Below are positions 8,292 through 17,845 of a stretch of 64,000 nt of DNA, one piece after another (within the stretch, counting starts at the first letter, position 1; each line of letters starts with the position of its first letter). Made by a program: the position numbers and the translations under genes. Under the pieces are notes generated by a model. It did not search any database. It worked only from the letters and a program-made list of their open reading frames with translations, and was not told where the DNA came from. The DNA comes from Paenibacillus borealis. Its GTDB lineage: Bacteria > Bacillota > Bacilli > Paenibacillales > Paenibacillaceae. The stretch is from contig NZ_CP009285.1 of the NCBI RefSeq assembly GCF_000758665.1, positions 3,410,001-3,474,000 of the forward strand. Reading direction: 5' to 3'.

Positions 8292-9917
8292 GTGAATCAA
8301 ATATGCAAAGTGCTGATTGTGGACGATGAAATTCTGGTCCGGCAGGGGATTAAATATGTGCTGGACTGGGAACGCGAAGGGTTTCAGATTGTAGGTGAAG
8401 CGGCCAACGGGCAGGAAGCGCTGAATTCGCTTCCGGCACTGCAGCCGCATATCATCATTACCGATATTGTGATGCCGGTGATGGACGGTGAGGAGTTAAC
8501 ACGCTTAGTGAAGCGGGATTATCCCGCTACAGAGGTGATCGTGCTGAGTAGCTTCAGCGAATTCCATTATGTGCGCTCCACGTTCCAGAATGGGGTGGCC
8601 GATTATATTCTGAAGCCGAAGCTGGAGGCCGGTTCGCTGCTCCAGGTGCTGCAGAAGACCCGGGAGCGTATCCCGGAACTGGGAGCAGCCGCGGCTGGAG
8701 TTCAGCCGGAAGCGGCACCCCAGCGGCTGGATGCCCTGCTCAGCCGGATTATCTCAGGCTACCGGCTGCAGCCTGAGGGCGAGGCGTTCGTGAAGCGGCA
8801 GCTTCCGCAGGACTGCTTCAGCTTCCTCGGCTGGGAGACCGGACAGACCGGAACTGCCGGTGTTGTCAGTGTTGACGGCAATGCTGCCACCGCTGGTGCC
8901 GATAACGCAGGCAATGACGCAGATGCATTGACAGCCATCACCGCAGCTGTAACCGGGGAACTGGAACGGACTGTTCCAGGACTGGTGCAGTGCATTATCC
9001 ATGGCGGCGAGCCGAATGCAGCACTGCTGCTGGTCAACCTGCAGGAAGAGCAGTGGCCGGCGCTCTTGCAGGCTGTGAATAAGCTGGCCCACGCCTTGGC
9101 CGGACAAGAGCCTGAGCTGCGCCTGACCCTGAGCCGGAGCTTCGGTTCGCTCAGCGAACTGGCTGCCGTCTATCAGGAGAGTGTTCTGAAGCTGAGGCAG
9201 TACCGCTTCTTCATGCCAGACCAGGTGTTGCTGGTCTACGATGAGCTGCCGCAGCGGGAAGCACAGCTGCCGAAATTCAACCTGACCCAGTTCACGGAGC
9301 AGCTGAAGCGCCAGCAGCTGGAGGAGGCGTTCGGCGATCTGCATCAGCATGTCGATGCACTAAGCCGGCAATATGACGGGGATGTGTTTCAGTTCAAGTC
9401 CTTCCTCGGCAATATTATCTTCAATGTGACGAATCAGTTCAGCCATCTGGGGGAGCTGGAGGAAGGGAAATACGGGCTGTTCCGGGCCATAGATGAGGCA
9501 GGCACAGCGGATGGGGCCGTGCGGATTCTGGATCATTTTCTTGCCCGGGTCATGGAGCTGACCTCATCAGCAGCGCCGACACCAGGGAGCAATGCCAATA
9601 TGGCCAAGCTGCTCCAGTACATGGAGGAGCATTATGCGGAGCCGCTGAGTCTTACGGAGCTGGCCCGTCATTTTCATTTCAACCCTTCCTACCTGTCCAG
9701 TCTGTTCACGACCTACAATCAGGAGGGCTTCAAGGAGCATCTCAATACGATCCGCACGGGCAAGGCGGCAGAGCTGTTGCGGGCAGGCGAGGCGCCGATT
9801 TCCGAGATTAGCAGCATGGTCGGATACGGGGATCACAGCTATTTTTGCAAAGTGTTCAAGAAATATACCGGCTTGTCCCCGAGCGGCTACAGACGTCAGC
9901 ATTACGGGCAGGAGTAG
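8292..9917 (+). CDS. YesN-type response regulator, AraC family
   Basis: A 541-aa cytoplasmic response regulator. The receiver domain (residues 1-120) contains VDDE, the phospho-acceptor Asp in ITDIVMPVMDG, and the late Lys in YILKPK. A poorly conserved middle region follows. The C-terminus (about residues 435-540) holds the two AraC helix-turn-helices (LSLTELARHFHFNPSYLSSLF and ISEISSMVGYGDHSYFCKVFKK). The start is GTG behind a G-rich ribosome site. The cognate kinase follows six bases later, and the sugar ABC operon next door is the likely target. Confidence 0.93.
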   Translation: MNQICKVLIVDDEILVRQGIKYVLDWEREGFQIVGEAANGQEALNSLPALQPHIIITDIVMPVMDGEELTRLVKRDYPATEVIVLSSFSEFHYVRSTFQNGVADYILKPKLEAGSLLQVLQKTRERIPELGAAAAGVQPEAAPQRLDALLSRIISGYRLQPEGEAFVKRQLPQDCFSFLGWETGQTGTAGVVSVDGNAATAGADNAGNDADALTAITAAVTGELERTVPGLVQCIIHGGEPNAALLLVNLQEEQWPALLQAVNKLAHALAGQEPELRLTLSRSFGSLSELAAVYQESVLKLRQYRFFMPDQVLLVYDELPQREAQLPKFNLTQFTEQLKRQQLEEAFGDLHQHVDALSRQYDGDVFQFKSFLGNIIFNVTNQFSHLGELEEGKYGLFRAIDEAGTADGAVRILDHFLARVMELTSSAAPTPGSNANMAKLLQYMEEHYAEPLSLTELARHFHFNPSYLSSLFTTYNQEGFKEHLNTIRTGKAAELLRAGEAPISEISSMVGYGDHSYFCKVFKKYTGLSPSGYRRQHYGQE

Positions 9918-9922
9918 AGCTT

Positions 9923-11704
9923 ATGCGCAGATATTGGGACCGTTTCAAATTCCACAGCCTGTTCATCAAAATATTCATCGTGATGCTGATCAGCATTATT
10001 GCTGTAGCCATCGCTTCTTCATGGACCACGGTTCGCATGTCGGAGAAGCTGTTCATGAACACCTTCAGCATTACGAATACCAAGGTGATCAGCCAGATCA
10101 AGGCGAGCTTCGAATCCTTTCATTATTCGATCGTTACCGCCACCAACAACACACAGCTGAGCGGCACCATCAAGAGCTTCCTCACGGAAGAAGACTCGAA
10201 TTCCCTGCGGGTACTGCGGACCTATTACAATATGACGACGCAGATGAAGAAGATCCAGTCTACTCTGGACTCCTACCAGGTAGGGGTCAAAATCATGGGC
10301 AAAAACGGCCGCAGCTATTCCACCAACACGAACAATCTGCTGATGAGTGACCAGGAGCTGCAGCAGCATGAGCTGACCAGGAATACACTGGCTGAGCCGA
10401 AACGGCTGATGTACCAGTTCTATGAGGAGAGCAGTAAGGATTCCCCGCAGAAAGAGGCTGTGATCGTAGCCAGCAAAGCGCTCATGGAACGCACAACGGG
10501 CGATATTTACGGAACCTTGTATTTTACCATTCATGAGCAGGACTTCCGCCCCTTCTATGCGAGTTTTGTCAGCACGGGGAACGATGTGGCGATTCTGAAC
10601 AGGGATGGAGTCATTGTCTCCAGCAACCGCAGTGATTTGATGGGCCAGCAGGCGGAGGATTTACTGCAGTTTGCCAAGGAGATTGAAGAGAAGGGGCTGG
10701 ATTACAAAAATATTGATTTCCGGGGTACGGATTCCATTCTGATTGCAGATTACCTGTCGTCCTATGATTTCTATATTGTGAATCTGATTGATAAAAAGAC
10801 AGCCCTCGGCCAGATGGTCAACAGTAAAATGGTAGTGCTGATCTGCTCCGCCATCGTAATCGTAGCCCTGATTGTGGTGTTTCTGATCTTCAGAAGGCTG
10901 ACCCGGTCGCTGACCCTGCTTACCCGGCAGATGTCCAAGATCACCCAGCGGAACTTCCATAATTACATCACGGTAACCGGCAGCTTTGAATTTCAGGAGC
11001 TGGGACATGCCTATAACTATATGCTTGATGAGCTGAATGAGTATGTGGAGAAGCTGGTCGAGACGCAGAAGGAGCAGCGGAATGCCGAGCTTGCCGCCCT
11101 GCAGCATCAGATTAACCCGCATTTTCTGTATAATACGCTGGCCTCGGTCAACTTCCTGGTACAGCAGGGCAGCCAGGAGAAGGCGGTTCATACGATTCAT
11201 GCCCTGATCTCCATGCTGCAGAATGCGCTGAGCAATGTCAGTGAGAGCATCACGGTGGCGCAGGAGCTGGAGAATCTGAAGTCCTATGTGTTTATTAACC
11301 ATGTACGCTACGGGGAACGGATCAGAGTGAATTTCTTCATTTCACCGGACTGTATGGACTTCCATCTGCCGAAGCTGATCATTCAGCCGTTTATTGAGAA
11401 TGCTTTTTTCCATGCGTTTACGAAGAAAAGCGGCGGATATATCCATATCCTCATCTCCCAGGATGCGGGATCCCTGCTCTGCGAGGTTGTCGATAACGGG
11501 GATGGTATGGACACCGGTGAAGCTGATCTCCCCATGTCCGGGCCTGCGAGCAAGCGCCAGCTGTTCACAGGAATTGGAATCAGGAATGTGCATGACCGGC
11601 TGGTGCTGATGTATGGCGAAGAGTACGGGATTACTATTAAAAGCGTACCTGGTGAGGGGACAGCCATTAAAATCCGCCTGCCGCTGATCCCGGGACAAGA
11701 ATAA
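9923..11704 (+). CDS. YesM-type sensor histidine kinase
   Basis: A 593-aa membrane sensor kinase of the His_kinase/YesM class. It has TM1 at about residues 12-35, an extracytoplasmic Cache-like sensor of roughly 240 residues, TM2 (VVLICSAIVIVALIVVFLIF), then HAMP. The phospho-acceptor box is ALQHQINPHFLYNTL, followed by a HATPase domain with N box (IIQPFIENAFFHAF), VVDNGDGMD and GTAIKI. The ATG at 9923 is preferred, with AGGAG overlapping the stop of the regulator gene, so the pair is translationally linked. The sensed ligand is probably an oligosaccharide or its binding protein, by analogy and neighbourhood. Confidence 0.93.
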   Translation: MRRYWDRFKFHSLFIKIFIVMLISIIAVAIASSWTTVRMSEKLFMNTFSITNTKVISQIKASFESFHYSIVTATNNTQLSGTIKSFLTEEDSNSLRVLRTYYNMTTQMKKIQSTLDSYQVGVKIMGKNGRSYSTNTNNLLMSDQELQQHELTRNTLAEPKRLMYQFYEESSKDSPQKEAVIVASKALMERTTGDIYGTLYFTIHEQDFRPFYASFVSTGNDVAILNRDGVIVSSNRSDLMGQQAEDLLQFAKEIEEKGLDYKNIDFRGTDSILIADYLSSYDFYIVNLIDKKTALGQMVNSKMVVLICSAIVIVALIVVFLIFRRLTRSLTLLTRQMSKITQRNFHNYITVTGSFEFQELGHAYNYMLDELNEYVEKLVETQKEQRNAELAALQHQINPHFLYNTLASVNFLVQQGSQEKAVHTIHALISMLQNALSNVSESITVAQELENLKSYVFINHVRYGERIRVNFFISPDCMDFHLPKLIIQPFIENAFFHAFTKKSGGYIHILISQDAGSLLCEVVDNGDGMDTGEADLPMSGPASKRQLFTGIGIRNVHDRLVLMYGEEYGITIKSVPGEGTAIKIRLPLIPGQE

Positions 11705-11737
11705 TACCAATATCCAAAAAAAGAACAAACGGCAAAA

Positions 11738-11751
11738 AGGTAACGCTTACA
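11738..11751. promoter_or_regulatory. cre-like site upstream of sugar ABC operon
   Basis: Read on the minus strand it is TGTAAGCGTTACCT, matching the CcpA cre consensus TGWAANCGNTNWCA at 12 of 14 positions. Carbon catabolite repression of the ABC operon is inferred. Confidence 0.5.
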
Positions 11752-11833
11752 ATTAGGCGATAAAATGACAAATCCCTATAAAGTAAGTTCTAACGGGTCC
11801 TCTTTCGCGGATGATAAGATTACTTATGTAATA

Positions 11834-11847
11834 AATAAGCGCTTACA
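11834..11847. promoter_or_regulatory. second cre-like site upstream of sugar ABC operon
   Basis: Read on the minus strand it is TGTAAGCGCTTATT, with the symmetric AAGCGCTT core typical of cre. It matches the consensus except at the last two positions and lies 45 bp before the binding-protein ATG. Confidence 0.6.
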
Positions 11848-11891
11848 TTGAAGCGGAACTCATAAAAGCGCATCAAAGGGGAGGATTACAA

Positions 11892-13232
11892 ATGAAAAAA
11901 GGCATTGCGTTATTGCTGATTTGCCTGCTTATGCTTACTGCCTGCAGTTCCAATTCGAACTCTAACTCCGGCTCTAAGAACACAGGTAATGCCGCTGCGG
12001 ACACCGGAACGGCGGGGAATTCGGCAACCACAGCACCTGCTCAGGCGAAAGAAATTACAATTTGGGCCTGGGACCCTGCATTCAATATTGCCGCGCTGGA
12101 AGTAGCCAAAGCGGAATATGCCAAAACTAACCCTGATGTCAAAATTAACATTGTAGAGTACGCACAGAATGATATTATCCAGAAGCTGAATACAGGCCTT
12201 AACTCCGGTACAACCAAAGGCCTGCCGAATATCGTGCTGATCGAGGATTACCGCTCCCAGAGCTTCCTGCAATCCTATAAGGATTCCTTCTATGATCTCA
12301 GCAGCTCGATTAAAGGCTCCGACTTCGCTGATTATAAAGCAGGACCAACCAGCCTGGACGGCAAGCAGTACGGCATTCCTTTTGACTCCGGCGTAACCGG
12401 ACTCTATGTCAGAACCGATTATCTGGAGCAGGCAGGCTATAAGCTGGCCGATCTGCAGGATATCGACTGGAACAAATATATTGAAATCGGCAAAGCTGTG
12501 AAAGAGAAGACCGGCAAGGCGCTGATTACACTGGACCCGAACGACCTTGGGCTGATTCGGATGATGATTCAATCCGCCGGTGAATGGTATTTGAAGGAAG
12601 ACGGCAAGACGCCGAATATTGCCGGCAATGCGCCGCTGAAGGAAGCTTTTGAAATCTATAAAGGGCTGACAGATTCCAATGTGGCGAATGTGCATGCCGA
12701 CTGGAGCCAGTTCGTTGCTGCGCTGAACAGCGGGGATGTGGCTTCGGTGCCGACAGGCAACTGGATAACGCCTTCAATCACGGCTGAAGCATCGCAATCC
12801 GGCAAGTGGGCCATCGCACCGCTTCCGAAGCTGACCGCGAATGAGTCGGTTCATGCCTCGAATCTCGGCGGCAGCTCATGGTATGTGATGAATGTGGACG
12901 GCAAGGAAACGGCAGCAGACTTCATGGCGAAGACCTTCGGCTCCAATGTGGAAATGTACCAGAAGCTGCTCACGGACATCGGTGTCATCGGTACGTTCAA
13001 AGCGGCTGCGGGCGGGGAGGCTTACGGCCAGGCTAATGAGTTCTTCGGCGGCCAGAAGGTTGTATCGGATTTCGCCGCCTGGACAGAGCAGATTCCAAGT
13101 GTTAATTACGGTATCAATACCTACGCTATCGAAGACATCCTTATTGTTGAAATGCAGAATTATCTGAACGGCAAGGACATTGACAGTGTGCTGAGCGATG
13201 CCCAGGCCCAGGCCGAATCGCAGATTAAATAG
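11892..13232 (+). CDS. ABC sugar importer, substrate-binding lipoprotein
   Basis: A 446-aa family-1 extracellular solute-binding protein anchored by lipobox LTAC (Cys18). A Ser/Asn/Thr-rich linker follows, then the two-lobe binding domain opening ITIWAWDPAFN. Hinge-region signatures such as GKQYGIPFDSGVTGLYVRTD are typical of carbohydrate (CUT1) binding proteins. A GGGGAGG ribosome site precedes the ATG. It delivers sugar or oligosaccharide to the two permeases encoded downstream. The exact substrate is unknown and no glycosidase is encoded beside it. Confidence 0.93.
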   Translation: MKKGIALLLICLLMLTACSSNSNSNSGSKNTGNAAADTGTAGNSATTAPAQAKEITIWAWDPAFNIAALEVAKAEYAKTNPDVKINIVEYAQNDIIQKLNTGLNSGTTKGLPNIVLIEDYRSQSFLQSYKDSFYDLSSSIKGSDFADYKAGPTSLDGKQYGIPFDSGVTGLYVRTDYLEQAGYKLADLQDIDWNKYIEIGKAVKEKTGKALITLDPNDLGLIRMMIQSAGEWYLKEDGKTPNIAGNAPLKEAFEIYKGLTDSNVANVHADWSQFVAALNSGDVASVPTGNWITPSITAEASQSGKWAIAPLPKLTANESVHASNLGGSSWYVMNVDGKETAADFMAKTFGSNVEMYQKLLTDIGVIGTFKAAAGGEAYGQANEFFGGQKVVSDFAAWTEQIPSVNYGINTYAIEDILIVEMQNYLNGKDIDSVLSDAQAQAESQIK

Positions 13233-13251
13233 CTGAGTCTGACACACAGGT

Positions 13252-13320
13252 AAACCTTGGGCGTGGCCTGCGGCTCCCGGGCTTTCAGGAGGGCGGGGCA
13301 GCGTCCGGGGTTTATTATTT
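13252..13320 (+). terminator. possible attenuator between binding protein and permease genes
   Basis: AAACC...GGGCG and CGTCCGGGGTTT arms bracket a GC-rich loop and run into TTATTATTTT. A partial terminator here would give more binding protein than permease, a common arrangement; the pairing is imperfect. Confidence 0.45.
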
Positions 13321-13345
13321 TCAACCATGAAGGGGCTGGGCCGAT

Positions 13346-14242
13346 GTGAAAAAAACTAATTCGAGCGTGAGTATCCGTACCAAAAGCGTATTGACCGGAT
13401 GGTCCTTCGTCCTGCTCGCGGTCATTCTGATCTTCGTCTTCTATTTCTACCCGATGCTCCAGGCGCTGATTCTGTCGTTCCAGACAGGAACGGGCAGCAA
13501 TCTGACTTTCACCGGATTCGATAACTATTCACGGCTGCTGTCCGACAAAACGTTCATTACGTCCGTTAAGAACACCTTCATTTATCTGCTGGTGCAAGTG
13601 CCGCTGATGATTGTACTGGCGCTCTTTATCTCGGTGCTGCTGAATGACAGCAAGCTGAAATTTAAGGGCTTTTTCCGGACGGCGATCTTCCTGCCCTGTG
13701 TAACCTCGCTGGTTGCCTATTCCGTAGTGTTCAAATATTTGTTTGCCGGCAACGGACTGGTGAACACCATGCTGCTGAAGCTCCATCTGGTCAGTGCTCC
13801 GATTGAATGGATTACCGACCCGTTCTGGGCCAAAATTACGATTATTATCGCGATCACGTGGCGCTGGACGGGCTACAATATGATTTTTTACCTGTCTGCC
13901 CTGCAAAATATTGACAGTTCCATCTACGAGGCCGCCAGAATTGATGGGGCTTCGGCGTCACGGCAGTTCTTCGGAATTACTGTCCCGCTGCTGAAGCCGA
14001 TCATCCTGTTTACCTCGATCACATCCACCATCGGTACCCTGCAGCTATTCGATGAGGTCATGAATATTACGAAGGGCGGACCGGGAAATGCGACACAGAC
14101 GATCTCCCAGTACATTTATAATTTGTCGTTCAAATATTCAGCAGACTTCGGCTATGCAGCCACCGTATCGTATTCCATCGTGATTATGATTGCGCTGCTG
14201 TCGGTCATCCAGTTCAAAGTGGCAGGTGATAAAAATGGCTAA
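13346..14242 (+). CDS. ABC sugar importer permease, MalF type
   Basis: A 298-aa inner-membrane permease with six predicted TM helices. The EAA cytoplasmic loop that docks the ATPase is EAARIDGASASRQFFGITVP near residues 193-212. The start is GTG with AAGGGG about 12 bases upstream. It overlaps the next permease by eight bases. No ATPase gene is nearby, so a shared MsmX-like ATPase encoded elsewhere is expected. Confidence 0.93.
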   Translation: MKKTNSSVSIRTKSVLTGWSFVLLAVILIFVFYFYPMLQALILSFQTGTGSNLTFTGFDNYSRLLSDKTFITSVKNTFIYLLVQVPLMIVLALFISVLLNDSKLKFKGFFRTAIFLPCVTSLVAYSVVFKYLFAGNGLVNTMLLKLHLVSAPIEWITDPFWAKITIIIAITWRWTGYNMIFYLSALQNIDSSIYEAARIDGASASRQFFGITVPLLKPIILFTSITSTIGTLQLFDEVMNITKGGPGNATQTISQYIYNLSFKYSADFGYAATVSYSIVIMIALLSVIQFKVAGDKNG

Positions 14243-15059
14243 GAGCAAACGTTTCTTCATGTATCTGTTCCTCAGCATCGCGGCCATCGTCTCGATCTTC
14301 CCGTTCCTGTGGATGGTGGTCAGCTCCACGAACAAGTCGGTTGACGTCACCCGCGGGCGGCTGCTGCCCGGTACACATCTGCTGGATAATTTCCAGAAGC
14401 TGCTGGACACCACAGATCTGCAGTTATCCCTGATCAATTCCGCTAAAATCTCGATCACCACCACGCTGCTGGCGCTGCTGATTGCCTCGCTGGCCGGTTA
14501 CGGCTTCGAAGTCTTCCGCAGCCGCTCGAAGGACATTGTGTTCAACATTCTGCTGTTGTCGATGATGATTCCGTTCGCCGCGCTGATGATTCCGCTGTAC
14601 CGGATGTTCGGCAAGATCTCGAATGTGTTCCCGTGGATGGGCATTGATACGATGACTTCGGTCATTCTGCCTACGGTGACTACGGCCTTCCTGATCTTCT
14701 TCTTCCGGCAGAGCACGAAGATGTTCCCGAAGGAGCTGCTGGAGGCAGGACGGATGGATGGGCTTAGCGAGCTGGGCATCTTCCTGCGCATCTATCTTCC
14801 GACTATGAAGACCACTTACGCCGCCGGGGCAATCATCACTTTCATGTCGAGCTGGAACAACTATCTCTGGCCGCTGATCGTGCTGCAGACCCCGCAGACG
14901 AAGACGATGCCGCTTCTGATCTCCACACTCGGTTCGGGCTACGCCCCGGACTACGGTATGATTATGATCGCTATTGTGATCGGCACGATCCCTACGGCAC
15001 TGGTGTTTTTTGTGATGCAGAAGCAGTTTGTGGCTGGGATGATCGGGTCGGTGAAATAA
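14235..15059 (+). CDS. ABC sugar importer permease, MalG type
   Basis: A 274-aa permease with six TM helices, ending IGSVK as is typical of MalG/AraQ-type subunits. The EAA loop is ELLEAGRMDGLSELGIFLRI. The ATG at 14235 overlaps the MalF-type gene by eight bases and has GGCAGGTGAT upstream. It completes the importer with the preceding permease; the operon ends here with no enzyme gene. Confidence 0.92.
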   Translation: MAKSKRFFMYLFLSIAAIVSIFPFLWMVVSSTNKSVDVTRGRLLPGTHLLDNFQKLLDTTDLQLSLINSAKISITTTLLALLIASLAGYGFEVFRSRSKDIVFNILLLSMMIPFAALMIPLYRMFGKISNVFPWMGIDTMTSVILPTVTTAFLIFFFRQSTKMFPKELLEAGRMDGLSELGIFLRIYLPTMKTTYAAGAIITFMSSWNNYLWPLIVLQTPQTKTMPLLISTLGSGYAPDYGMIMIAIVIGTIPTALVFFVMQKQFVAGMIGSVK

Positions 15060-15108
15060 ATTGAACCAGAACATTTCTGAAATTGGGAGTAATCGTGACT
15101 ACAGAGAT

Positions 15109-15219
15109 AGTTTGGACTTTCGGCCGCTGTTATATTTGAATTTCCTTATTTAAGCCGCATAGAGTGCGGTAGAAATTCAAATCTAAAGGCGGACGCTACC
15201 GCTCCTACAGTTCCAAACT
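15109..15219. repeat. long imperfect inverted repeat, REP-like
   Basis: A 111-bp nested inverted repeat: outer arms AGTTTGGA (15109) and TCCAAACT (15212), middle arms ATTTGAATTT (15134) and AAATTCAAAT (15173), inner arms CCGCA and TGCGG. It lies 50 bp after the MalG-type gene. It looks like a miniature palindromic element; its genome copy number is not known from this window. Confidence 0.65.
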
Positions 15220-15296
15220 TCTCTTCCGCCACTCATCCCAAATGGGAAAGATTCTAGTTCAATTGATTAATGGGTAGTGGGCAGGGGAGAATAGAG

Positions 15297-15335
15297 AAAG
15301 AGGCAAGCAGCAGAAAGGATGCTGCTTGCCTCTTT
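15297..15335. terminator. perfect 16-bp hairpin downstream of ABC operon
   Basis: The arms AAAGAGGCAAGCAGCA and their exact complement flank a 7-base loop. The 3' side ends CTTTCGCTT instead of a long T-run. It is probably the operon terminator, placed 240 bp after the last gene. Confidence 0.65.
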
Positions 15336-15497
15336 CGCTTGCTTAATTTACTAGATGAGGGTTAAATTAGGTGGGAGGAGAGGGATAAGATGAGTTGCTT
15401 AACTGCGGACATTCAATCCGAATGAGGCGGCTGGAGCGGTGTTCGTTCAACAATGCAGCAATTGATGTATTCAGCTCCAAGCGGGATTCAGCAATAG

Positions 15498-15676
15498 TTG
15501 TATTCTGTACAATTAAAAACAGCGAAAAGGTAGGCTTGCCTCTTATAACTGTAGTTTGTACAACTATATCTGCCCGAATCGGTGTATATCATCTACAACC
15601 GGCGCTTTAATTGTACGAAATACAACTAAACGGAGAACCGGTTGTAAATCAGACGTTTTAGTTGTACAAAGTGCAA
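15498..15676. repeat. four-palindrome intergenic array (51-62-51 spacing)
   Basis: Palindromes TTGTATTCTGTACAA, CTGTAGTTTGTACAA, TTGTACGAAATACAA and TTGTACAAAGTGCAA start at 15498, 15549, 15611 and 15662. Steps are 51, 62 and 51 bp, identical to the arrays at 7930 and 57824. The last two have the reversed orientation, judged by the position of the T-rich side. A weaker half-match lies at 15584. A 71-codon frame across the array (15395-15610) is not considered a gene. Confidence 0.85.
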
Positions 15677-15860
15677 TTAAGCATCGCGTGGATATACCGT
15701 AATCCGTTCACGGGAAACCGTAAGCAAGCGAGTGAATTTCCAAGGTGGTTTCACTAGTTGAAACCTGATATTGTACTTTGCACGCGTAATTTACAAGAAA
15801 CGCAGTAGCGGGAGCGGTGCATTGTTCACAATTTATTAGAAAGAGGGCGTAAATAATCCT

Positions 15861-16688
15861 ATGAAACAGAATAAGAGATTACTGGCGGGGCTGCTGGCAG
15901 CGGGAATGAGCTTAGTATTGTTGGTAGGAAGTAATCCGGGCAAGGTGCATGCAGCGCCTAAGGATTACCCGGTATTGCTGAAGATCAACGAGTATTATGT
16001 GCTCTACACGGCCCCTAAGCCGCCTTATGTGGATGCGAACTACCGGACGATGATACCGCTGCGCTCGATCAGCGAGCTGCTCGGGGCGAAGGTCAGCTAC
16101 GATGCCAACAGTAAAACAGCTACAATTGGAATGGATGATGTAACGGTTATTTTCACGATCGGGTCGAAATCCGTTTCCGTTAACGGGGTTGCCGGCTCCA
16201 TGGATACGGTTCCGGTGATGGAGCAGAATTCGATGTTCATTCCGGTCAGTGTGCTGGCGGGCAGTTTGGGCATCGTGAGTAAATGGGATCAGAGTAATCA
16301 TCTCTATACACTGACAGGTGACACTCTGATGCAGACGGATATTATTAAATTAGCATTAGAGGATTTGGAGAGAAGCGCCTTTGGAGCACCGCCGGGGGCG
16401 ATTATCAGCAACGATGCTTTCCGGCCTGTCTCTTACACCTATGACCCGGCAAAGGGCAGCTTTACTGTTAAGTCGCAGAATATAACCGGAAATGATATTC
16501 CGGCAGGAGCAGCGGATGTAGCAGCATATGTGGTGTTCAAAGATTCAGTTCAGTTCCCGGTGCAGAAACGGGAAAGACCGGCTGTCGGGAAGGACGGGTT
16601 CACCTTGGTTACCGCTCAGAAGCAATCGCCCTATCCCCCGCTTTATTTGCTTGTCAAAGGGAGGCTGCTGGACCGCTCCCCTATATAA
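15861..16688 (+). CDS. stalk-domain (copper amine oxidase N-like) exported protein
   Basis: A 275-aa exported protein: signal peptide ending about residue 32 (KVHAAPKDYP), then a copper amine oxidase N-terminal-like 'stalk' domain (IPLRSISELLGAKVSYDANSK, FTIGSKSVSVNG, MFIPVSVLAGSLGIVSKWD). The rest is an unassigned C-terminal region. In Paenibacillus such domains are attached to many cell-surface proteins and are thought to mediate wall or self association; no oxidase activity is implied. A GAGGGCG ribosome site lies 5' of the ATG. The next gene starts 25 bp downstream, possibly co-transcribed. Confidence 0.85.
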   Translation: MKQNKRLLAGLLAAGMSLVLLVGSNPGKVHAAPKDYPVLLKINEYYVLYTAPKPPYVDANYRTMIPLRSISELLGAKVSYDANSKTATIGMDDVTVIFTIGSKSVSVNGVAGSMDTVPVMEQNSMFIPVSVLAGSLGIVSKWDQSNHLYTLTGDTLMQTDIIKLALEDLERSAFGAPPGAIISNDAFRPVSYTYDPAKGSFTVKSQNITGNDIPAGAADVAAYVVFKDSVQFPVQKRERPAVGKDGFTLVTAQKQSPYPPLYLLVKGRLLDRSPI

Positions 16689-16712
16689 ATACCTGAACAA
16701 AGGTGGAATCAG

Positions 16713-17801
16713 ATGAAAGATATGCAGGAAATCGTAAACGCTGTTAGCGGCTTGAGGGATGAAGAAGTAAAGTTGTATTTGATGCGGATTCTGGCGCAGA
16801 TCAAGCGGTTGAAGGAACAGAGTGAGCGGCTTGAAGAACCGCTTGATGAACAGATTGCGGGACCCGTTGCCGGACTGCTGGGATATTACACAATGTTGAT
16901 GAAACCCCGCGAGAAACGGGTAATCTGGGACCCCTCACCGGATTGTACGTATGTACATCTCGTGGGCGGTGACTCCTTCGGCGGCAGTATGAGGCAGGCG
17001 CTGCGGGGACTGGGTTGGACTGACTCGCACAAGCTTGTTACACTGCGGGAGAATTAAGCCATAGGTCCGCTTCGCCAGCTGGATTCGCCGGAGGGAAGGA
17101 AGGCCCGGAGTGACTGGTTTCTCCAGAATATCCTGGGATACTTTACCGCCAGCGATGAGGGCGAAGAAATATATACGGAGCTTATGGACAAGCTGGAGCA
17201 GATTCCCGAACAGGCTGAGGTCGTGATCTGGACCAGCGGCAATGCCTGCGAGCAGACCGGACTGCGTCTTGCTGTTCATCTGCTGGGGAACAGACCGAGC
17301 GGCATTGTGGTGTGCGATGCCTGCGCAATCTGTGAAGAGCTGTACAACACTCCGGATGCCTCCATCAAATACCGTAGTTCCGGTGAGATTCCTGCGGATA
17401 AGCTTCGGGAGGCACTCCTGCGCATCCACGACGGCCGCAAGCTTACTGCTGCGGATATCACGCGGCTGGACCAGGAATGGCAGAACATCTCTGAGCAGTC
17501 CCGGGTATTGCGGATATGGCAAGACAATGCTGTACTTGAGGTACCGGCTGACTATTATGACAGCTACCTGCTGGAGAAGCTGGACTACCTGAAGCCGCCG
17601 TCCGGAGATGACGGATTTCTGAAATCCGCACGGTTAGTTGGAGAGGCACTGGGATATTGTGAGCAGTATATTGGAGACGCTTATTTTGAACACAGGTTGC
17701 GAGAACTGATCTATAGCGGTGTTCTTGAGATTAAGGGTGTTCCGACAGCGATGAGATTCTACAGCATCAGACGCAAGCAGGGCAGGGAAACTGAACGTTG
17801 A
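16713..17801 (+). pseudogene. DUF1835/DUF3658-type protein, interrupted by one in-frame stop
   Basis: A single reading frame from ATG 16713 to 17801 encodes about 362 residues but is cut by TAA at 17055-17057. The upstream part has a helical N-terminus and then the DUF1835 opening YVHLVGGDSFGGSMRQALRG. The stop falls in LREN-stop-AIGPL, where a Tyr codon would restore the conserved IGPL region. The downstream part carries the rest of DUF1835 (VVIWTSGNACEQTGLRLA) and the C-terminal DUF3658-like domain (RLVGEALGYCEQYIGDAYFEHRLREL). Everything else is intact, so the event is recent, a sequencing error, or a readthrough site. The function of the family is unknown. Confidence 0.8.
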
Positions 17802-17845
17802 ATGCCGGAAGGTTGAAGATTACATTACAATTCAGGAGGCAGCCT

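Noticed and set aside
8098..8295. 65-codon frame before the YesN gene
   Set aside because: It starts inside an intergenic palindrome, has no ribosome site and overlaps the regulator start.
15395..15610. 71-codon frame upstream of the stalk-domain gene
   Set aside because: It crosses the palindrome array, lacks a ribosome site and has no coding-like pattern.
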